64,000 nt of DNA from Floridanema aerugineum (GTDB lineage Bacteria > Cyanobacteriota > Cyanobacteriia > Cyanobacteriales > Aerosakkonemataceae), in the NCBI RefSeq assembly GCF_041929345.1, contig NZ_JBHFNQ010000210.1:62001-126000 (forward strand), given 5' to 3'. The notes beneath the pieces were generated by a model. The model did not search any database. It saw nothing but the letters and a program-made list of their open reading frames with translations, and had not been told where the DNA came from. Shown in pieces: positions 59,163 through 64,000 of the stretch. Positions within the stretch are counted from its first letter, which is position 1; the number at the start of each line of letters is the position of its first letter. Position numbers and translations under genes: made by a program.

Positions 59163-60290
59163 ATGTACGTAAAGGGTTGGCAAAACTTAGTCGCAAATTT
59201 AGCTCCTACTTCCCCTGGAATCAGAAATTTTCCGCCTCCAGCTTACACTCCCCCTAGCTGGTTAAAAAACGGCTTCGCCATGACTCTTTACACGGCACTG
59301 CGGGCTTCTCGTGACTGGGAAACTACTATTAATCACCCTGAACCAGATTACCAAGAAAAAATCTTTACAGGTGCCCAAGGTGTACCCATCTACGGCAGAG
59401 TTGCCATACCAAAAAATCCTCGTGGGACAATTGTTGGGACTTACGGGATTACAGGTTCTTTAGATAACCAGTGGTTTCTCAAAATTTTGGGGCGTAAAGC
59501 TTTTGCCAGTGGTTATGCAGTAGTTTTATTTGACTGGCGTGCTCACGGCAAAACGGCAGAATTGTCTCCTACCTTAACTTCTGATGGCTTGTATGAAGGG
59601 GAAGATTTTGTTCGCATTGCTTCCCAAGCCAAGGAAATGGGCTCTCCTGCGCCTTTTTGGTTTACGGGGTACTCTTTGAGCGGACAGTTAGCTTTGTGGG
59701 GTGTTAAAGCTGCCCAAGACTTAATTCCTACTCAACAGGTGCCAGGTTTGCAGGAAGCAGAGATTGGCGGCGCAGCAGTGATTTGTCCTAATCTCGATTC
59801 GGTACGATCGCTTTCCTACTTGGTAAAACATCCGCTGGGTAAATACTTAGAAAAAGCGATCGCCAAAGAACTCAAAAAACTCGCTCTCCAAATACACAAT
59901 TTGCACCCAGAGTCAATAGATTTAGCTGCTGTGGAACGGGCAAATAGTATCTGGAATTTCGATCGCGAACTAGTCATCCCCCGCTTAGGCTTTCCCACTG
60001 TAGAAGCCTACTATCAAGCTAGCAGTCCCCTTCCCCTACTACCCCAGCTGAAAAAACCCACATTGATTTTGTACGCCGCAGACGATCCCTTATTCGACCC
60101 CGCAGTTATCTCCGACCTACAAAACGCTTGCGCTAGCAACCCTCACATAGACTTAGTAATAACTCGTTACGGTGGTCACGTTGGCTACATCAGCAGCAAA
60201 ACTTGCCAACAACAAGCAAACGACCCCGACCCCTGGTGGGCATGGAATCGAGTTTTACAATGGTGCGATCGCGCTTGGGAAGCAGTATGA
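59163..60290 (+). CDS. Alpha/beta hydrolase
   Basis: A 375-residue hydrolase fold protein of the YheT-like group. The triad is visible: nucleophile Ser in TGYSLSGQLALWG, Asp in LYAADDPLFDP, His in TRYGGHVGYIS. The oxyanion loop region is GTYGITGSLDNQW. A conserved FDWRAHGKTAELSPTLTSDG stretch follows strand 4. No signal peptide, so cytoplasmic. Substrate is unknown; esterase or thioesterase activity on a lipid is the usual guess. It converges on the membrane-protein gene with an 8-bp gap. Confidence 0.85.
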   Translation: MYVKGWQNLVANLAPTSPGIRNFPPPAYTPPSWLKNGFAMTLYTALRASRDWETTINHPEPDYQEKIFTGAQGVPIYGRVAIPKNPRGTIVGTYGITGSLDNQWFLKILGRKAFASGYAVVLFDWRAHGKTAELSPTLTSDGLYEGEDFVRIASQAKEMGSPAPFWFTGYSLSGQLALWGVKAAQDLIPTQQVPGLQEAEIGGAAVICPNLDSVRSLSYLVKHPLGKYLEKAIAKELKKLALQIHNLHPESIDLAAVERANSIWNFDRELVIPRLGFPTVEAYYQASSPLPLLPQLKKPTLILYAADDPLFDPAVISDLQNACASNPHIDLVITRYGGHVGYISSKTCQQQANDPDPWWAWNRVLQWCDRAWEAV

Positions 60291-60298
60291 GAAACACT

Positions 60299-61846
60299 TC
60301 AATGCAATATTTTATATGTTCCACATTCTTCAGGAGAATCTGCTGCTTTAACTGAATAAGAATAGTTTAATTGAGGTTGAAAATAAGCTGTATAAAGAAA
60401 AGTATCGGGGGTTTTATTAACTAGGCAGATCCGGTCATTTTTGCCAATTTTATTGATAACTCTCCCCTGTACATTTCCTTGTATATGCTTTGACAATGTA
60501 TAGAATCTTGGTCTGACAAATATTGCTCTTGTTGAGACTAGAACGAAAATTAATATCACACAACAAACTAGACTTATATGCTGTTTATTAATTATCTTAT
60601 TCAAAGCGACTAAATCATCTACATTATAAATTAAATACAAGTTTAAAGAGACTAAGGAAAGCATCCAATACATATAGTATCTTAGCTCATAAGCTAAAGG
60701 CATGAGAGCAGTGAAAAAAGACAGGAAAACCATGAAAATAGCGGCAATTATCACCTGCTGCGATCGCCATCGATATAGAAGATAGACCAGAACTAAAAGA
60801 TGGAAAATCACGTAAGTACCGAAAAAGCCCCCCATCCGATTTACCGTTTTATCTTTGCTCCATTGATCGATTGACCAAACAGCTTTTTTTATTTCTAAAA
60901 CTGAGACAATCCACTTCTTAGGTCGGGTAGAATTTTTCAGTGTATCGGGAGATTTATCCTCAGCTAAGGATGGTTTTTCAGTAATATTTATCTGGGAATT
61001 ACCCGGAAAGAGTGGTTTGGTGAGATGGGAAATTTTTTCTAATGTTTCTGTTCTAACAGGGTAAAAAGGATTGCCATACACTGTGATATTTCTCAGGGAA
61101 ACAAAAAATATTAAACTGCTGGCTATAACTACAGACAATAAAATAATCAGTAACCTTTTAGGTTGAATTCTTGGAGCTTGATTATAGGACAACCAGATGA
61201 ACCGGAACAACAGCAAACTCAGACTTAAAGCAACGATCGGGATAATTTGATATTTAGTATTAGCTGCACTAGCAGCAGCTAGAAAAATAACCAGCAAATT
61301 GCGCCAATTAAAAAAATTGTCTTGTATAAAGCATAAATAGGTCATCATAATCAAAATAGAGGCAGCTACATTCGCCGGAAGATCGACATAACATGAAGTA
61401 ATATGAGTTTGGACTAAAGGAACAGCTAAAATAGCAATCAAAGATATATACAAAGGTATTTTACAATAGGATTTTAAGAATCCAAGATAAATCAAAAAGC
61501 TGAAGAAACAAACAAGGTTCGCTGCTTGAATAAAGTGGAATATTTTCCAGAAAAATCCTTGAAGAAATTCAGCAAAGAGAGGGAAACCTTGATAACGAAC
61601 CTCTGTCAGCCGATCGAATTGATAGCTATCTGCCGGAATAATATTCCAAATTCTCGCTGCCCAAGGCAGGTGATACCACCAGGTATCCCAAGTGAAATCG
61701 ACATCAATAATACACTTTAAAAATATGCTTACTATTAAAATTGATGCTATTAACTTAAGACAAGTCATAAGTCTTAAGTTATTCACCCGTAATGACATCC
61801 ATCTGATGAACATTGCTATAACCGACATCAGTGTTTCAGTAATCAT
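60299..61846 (-). CDS. Multi-pass membrane protein, GT-C-like, unknown substrate
   Basis: A 515-residue protein with about 11 membrane helices. The first extracytoplasmic loop reads DVDFTWDTWWYHLPWAARIWNI, with acidic residues and a WYHLP motif like those in GT-C glycosyltransferases that use polyprenyl-phosphate sugars, and RYQGFPLFAEFLQGF follows. The C-terminal part is a short soluble domain (FLYTAYFQPQLNYSYSVKA). AT-rich relative to neighbours. I do not recognise a named family; a role in surface glycan or protein glycosylation is inference. Confidence 0.65.
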   Translation of the reverse strand: MITETLMSVIAMFIRWMSLRVNNLRLMTCLKLIASILIVSIFLKCIIDVDFTWDTWWYHLPWAARIWNIIPADSYQFDRLTEVRYQGFPLFAEFLQGFFWKIFHFIQAANLVCFFSFLIYLGFLKSYCKIPLYISLIAILAVPLVQTHITSCYVDLPANVAASILIMMTYLCFIQDNFFNWRNLLVIFLAAASAANTKYQIIPIVALSLSLLLFRFIWLSYNQAPRIQPKRLLIILLSVVIASSLIFFVSLRNITVYGNPFYPVRTETLEKISHLTKPLFPGNSQINITEKPSLAEDKSPDTLKNSTRPKKWIVSVLEIKKAVWSIDQWSKDKTVNRMGGFFGTYVIFHLLVLVYLLYRWRSQQVIIAAIFMVFLSFFTALMPLAYELRYYMYWMLSLVSLNLYLIYNVDDLVALNKIINKQHISLVCCVILIFVLVSTRAIFVRPRFYTLSKHIQGNVQGRVINKIGKNDRICLVNKTPDTFLYTAYFQPQLNYSYSVKAADSPEECGTYKILH

Positions 61847-62179
61847 TCTTGTTTCTAGTCAAAGATAACACAACTGTTATCCTGAAAAAATCACAATTAA
61901 CTTCGGTTATACTGGCTCAGGAAAATCAACTTTAATTAACCTAATTTTTTGATTTTATCATGTAAGTGAAGGCGAGATATATGTGGATAACTATCGCTTA
62001 AAATAGCTAGATTTGGCTTTTTGGCGAAGTCATATTGCAATGGTAAGTCAAGATGTCCAGATCATAAAAATACAGCAAAAAAAATAAATTATGAGGGGTG
62101 AGGAAGTTGGAGTCAAAAACCTAGTTTCTGGGATACTCAAGATTATTCCTTTAAACCGCGTTTTTTTCTCCTTTATATC
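61847..62179. other. Gap between the GT-C-like and CPBP genes
   Basis: 333 bp, mainly the ABC pseudogene at 61893-62070; the rest is AT-rich with nothing recognised. Confidence 0.6.
61893..62070 (+). pseudogene. ABC exporter ATPase fragment, decayed
   Basis: One plus-strand frame reads EKITINFGYTGSGKSTLINL, then a stop, then FYHVSEGEIYVDNYRL, K, a stop, and LDLAFWRSHIAMVSQDVQI. This is the Walker A to Q-loop part of an exporter ATPase (GYTGSGKST; VSQDVQ), with two in-frame stops and no membrane domain or signature motif around it. It is a remnant of a lost transporter gene, next to the GT-C-like gene where glycan exporters are often found. Confidence 0.85.
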
Positions 62180-62995
62180 TCACCTTGCCTTCTTCCAGAA
62201 TAGATATGCGATCGCCCCTAAAAACATTAACCCCATCAAACCCGCCAATGGATTACCATCAATTCCAGTAATCCAAGAGGGGACTTTTTGGGAATATTGC
62301 ATCAACTGACCGACATTTACAATGTAATAACCCCAAATTAAACCAGCGTGTAAACCGATCGGTAAACCCAAACGCCCCCTGCTACCTCGTTTCGCCCACA
62401 CAAAAGTCAACCCCAACAGCAGCAGGGCAGGAAATTGGGGAAAAGTGCGGATAACTTCCGGGAAAGGCTTAATAAAATGCAGCAAAGCATAAAGCCAGCT
62501 GCTAACCCAGAGACTAACTTTAAGAGAATGATCCCGTTCTAATTCATCCAACAACCAACCGCGAAACACCAGTTCTTCAGCAAAACCAACACCTAAAGCA
62601 CTGATTAACCCTTCAAAAACCACTCTAGGGAACCGATCGGAACTTTGCCAAACTAACCAACCCAGTTTTCCCTCAACGAAAAACAGCGTCAAAGTCAGCA
62701 ATAACCCAATATCCAAACCCTTTAACAGTTCTAGGGCATTTCTTTTGCTAACTGGCAAACCATAACTTTTCAGGAGATTAGTCTGTTGATAAACTAACCT
62801 TCCCCAAAATCGCAGCAATACCAGAAATAAGACAAATAACAATCCCATTGTCAGGATCGTTACCAAGTTAATGTCGCTAACCCAAAAGTAAATCGGTGCG
62901 GCAATAGGAAACCACAGCACAAGCAAAGTCAGCAAAAACAGCCCTAACCGAATTAGGGTAGGATAACTGGCTATAGCTGGAAAGTGAATTTTCAA
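62180..62995 (-). CDS. CPBP-family intramembrane glutamic protease
   Basis: A 271-residue membrane protein of the CaaX protease/bacteriocin-processing (CPBP, ABI) family. About seven helices. Catalytic motifs: EELVFRGWLLDEL (double Glu and Arg), LLHFIKPFPEV (His) and GLPIGLHAGLIWGYY (second His). The start is a TTG at 62995 with AGG five bases upstream. It lies 13 bp after clpS on the same strand and is likely co-transcribed with it. Substrates unknown; the protein-quality link to ClpS is suggestive. Confidence 0.88.
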   Translation of the reverse strand: MKIHFPAIASYPTLIRLGLFLLTLLVLWFPIAAPIYFWVSDINLVTILTMGLLFVLFLVLLRFWGRLVYQQTNLLKSYGLPVSKRNALELLKGLDIGLLLTLTLFFVEGKLGWLVWQSSDRFPRVVFEGLISALGVGFAEELVFRGWLLDELERDHSLKVSLWVSSWLYALLHFIKPFPEVIRTFPQFPALLLLGLTFVWAKRGSRGRLGLPIGLHAGLIWGYYIVNVGQLMQYSQKVPSWITGIDGNPLAGLMGLMFLGAIAYLFWKKAR

Positions 62996-63008
62996 CGAAC
63001 CTGTTTAT

Positions 63009-63290
63009 TTACTCTTCTGGTTCAATTGTGCTAGTTAACCCATGATTTTTCAAAGTATCGCAATAAAACTCTGCGTGTTCTTGGGCGCAGGTAATTACTA
63101 AAGCAATTCCTGTAGCATGGGCTTCCATCATAATATTGACAGCTTGTGGTTGAGTCAGAGAAGGTACAGTCTTCATTAGCACTTGTACCACATACTCCAT
63201 TGAGTTGAAATCATCGTTATGTAGTAGCACCCGATAGCGAGGTGCGAGTTTGCGAGAAGTCGATCGTTTTTCTAGGGTTTCGACAGACAC
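63009..63290 (-). CDS. clpS: Clp protease adaptor ClpS
   Basis: A 93-residue adaptor that brings N-degron substrates to ClpC. The core reads APRYRVLLHNDDFNSMEYVVQVLMKTVPSLTQPQAVNIMMEAHATG, with the N-degron pocket residues in HNDDFNSMEYV and a flexible N-terminal extension. The end ITCAQEHAEFYCDTLKNHGL fits ClpS1. Cyanobacteria often have a second, divergent ClpS2; this looks like the canonical form. Upstream of the CPBP protease. Confidence 0.95.
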   Translation of the reverse strand: MSVETLEKRSTSRKLAPRYRVLLHNDDFNSMEYVVQVLMKTVPSLTQPQAVNIMMEAHATGIALVITCAQEHAEFYCDTLKNHGLTSTIEPEE

Positions 63291-63762
63291 AGCTGTTTTT
63301 TCTCCCTCATTTCAATAAATTTTGCCAGTTAATCAAGTTTTACCAACTCTAATACATGAGTTTGCAGAGTTTTAGGTGTGGGTTTCCACCATTGAAAATT
63401 CGGTTTCGACTACCAAAACCGCAAATTCCAGGTAAACTCATTCACATTAATTTTGCTCTTCATGAGTATGCTGTGGGCTTGTATCCCATGATTTTTGGAC
63501 AATCTGTAACTTTACCCAACTTTTAGTAGTTAGAAGTTCAGATTTCTGCTTTTTGTTTTATACTGCTTAACATTTATTTATAACATTTTGCGCCTGATTT
63601 AGTCATCTATGAGAAAATTTTCGGGTAACTTCTCCTGTTGGATAGTTAAAATTCTGCTAATCAGCCTCAGCTGAGAGAACCTAGCCGATGCAGGTTGACC
63701 ACTATCCTTTTACAATAGTTGGCAACGAAATATACATCAGTTTACTGGTGGAGCAAGCCATA
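63291..63762. other. Intergenic region between divergent clpS and the last gene
   Basis: A 472-bp AT-rich gap with no recognised gene, repeat array or RNA. It must hold the two divergent promoters. Confidence 0.5.
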
Positions 63763-64000
63763 ATGAGTTTTGCTGTAGACTTTCAACCTAGCCAAATAGT
63801 GTGTTTAGAACATCAGGAAATACGCTTGTATGCTGAAGTGATTCAGATTGTTGAATCCCGCCAAATGGCTTGGGTACGTCCTCTGATGCTAGTTATGTCT
63901 CTATCTGAGCGGCTGGATTCTGAACCCTTTACTTTGTATGATTTACGCCAAGGGGCAGATTTACTCTGGTCGAGTAATTTATTTCGACCTGCTTTGGATA
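63763..64000 (+). CDS. Unknown protein, N-terminal part (runs off the edge)
   Basis: An open frame from the ATG at 63763 (GGTGGAG about 11 bases upstream) to the window edge without a stop, 79 codons. The peptide begins MSFAVDFQPSQIVCLEHQEI and continues RLYAEVIQIVESRQMAWVRPL, LYDLRQGADLLWSSNLFRP. It has a mixed alpha-beta, soluble look. I recall similar short proteins of unknown function in other cyanobacteria but cannot name the family. No signal peptide. Confidence 0.6.
   Translation, partial: MSFAVDFQPSQIVCLEHQEIRLYAEVIQIVESRQMAWVRPLMLVMSLSERLDSEPFTLYDLRQGADLLWSSNLFRPALD

Noticed and set aside
1..64000. tRNA, rRNA, tmRNA, RNase P RNA, SRP RNA or known riboswitches
   Set aside because: I scanned the gene gaps by eye and saw no cloverleaf or conserved core; a covariance-model scan would be decisive.

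Overview
The window is chromosomal DNA of a cyanobacterium, most likely a filamentous (Oscillatoriales-type) species, though the genus cannot be fixed by reading alone. Evidence: a phycocyanin lyase (cpcT), geranylgeranyl reductase (chlP), sulfolipid genes (sqdB, sqdX), the circadian/redox regulator rpaA, a BicA-type bicarbonate transporter, the split b/b' ATP synthase operon, very frequent GCGATCGC (HIP1) sites, PEP-CTERM proteins, and many heptanucleotide tandem repeats of the kind common in filamentous cyanobacteria. No rRNA, tRNA, CRISPR array or prophage was found.

Layout. 0-3.7 kb: the start of a transglutaminase-like gene, clpC and a RimI-type acetyltransferase, all on the minus strand. 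3.8-7.4 kb: lysA, cdaA (c-di-AMP synthase) and uppS on the plus strand, a cell-wall precursor and signalling group. 7.5-21.6 kb: a mixed region with a DUF3143/J-domain pair, a VapBC-like toxin-antitoxin pair, an O-antigen-ligase-family membrane protein, a YaaW-family protein, a renalase-like oxidoreductase, a PEP-CTERM protein, an ABC exporter, a DUF218 protein, a two-domain PPK2 kinase, a pentapeptide-repeat protein and an exopolysaccharide priming sugar transferase. 22.2-29.1 kb: a KGG-repeat stress protein and the complete atpI-B-E-F2-F-H-A-G operon with a clear terminator. 29.3-36.9 kb: purC, the BamA/Omp85 outer-membrane assembly protein and lpxC-fabZ-lpxA-lpxB for lipid A, all on the minus strand.

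37-49.5 kb: a GAF-GAF-PAS adenylate/guanylate cyclase, the sulfolipid genes sqdB and sqdX around a small membrane protein, cpcT, bicA, a phytase-like lipoprotein, a TPR protein and an RTX protein. 49.8-55.9 kb: a peptide-type ABC permease and binding protein separated by an inserted four-helix-bundle gene flanked by inverted heptamer arrays, then a cysA-like ATPase and chlP. 56-58 kb: the relic of an IS200/IS605-like element (ribbon-helix-helix gene, operator, structured noncoding block, large hairpin) and a PEP-CTERM gene between imperfect direct repeats. 58-64 kb: rpaA, an alpha/beta hydrolase, a multi-pass membrane protein, an ABC-ATPase pseudogene, a CPBP protease, clpS (adaptor of the ClpC encoded at the other end) and the start of an unknown gene.

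The genes are mostly housekeeping. The unusual layer is the repeats: heptamer and octamer arrays lie not only between genes but in frame inside rimI, lpxC, bamA and an O-antigen-ligase-family gene, form overlapping mini-ORF ladders at the starts of lpxC and lpxB, and bracket a four-helix-bundle gene inside a transporter operon. Several MITE-like or palindromic elements sit in gene gaps.
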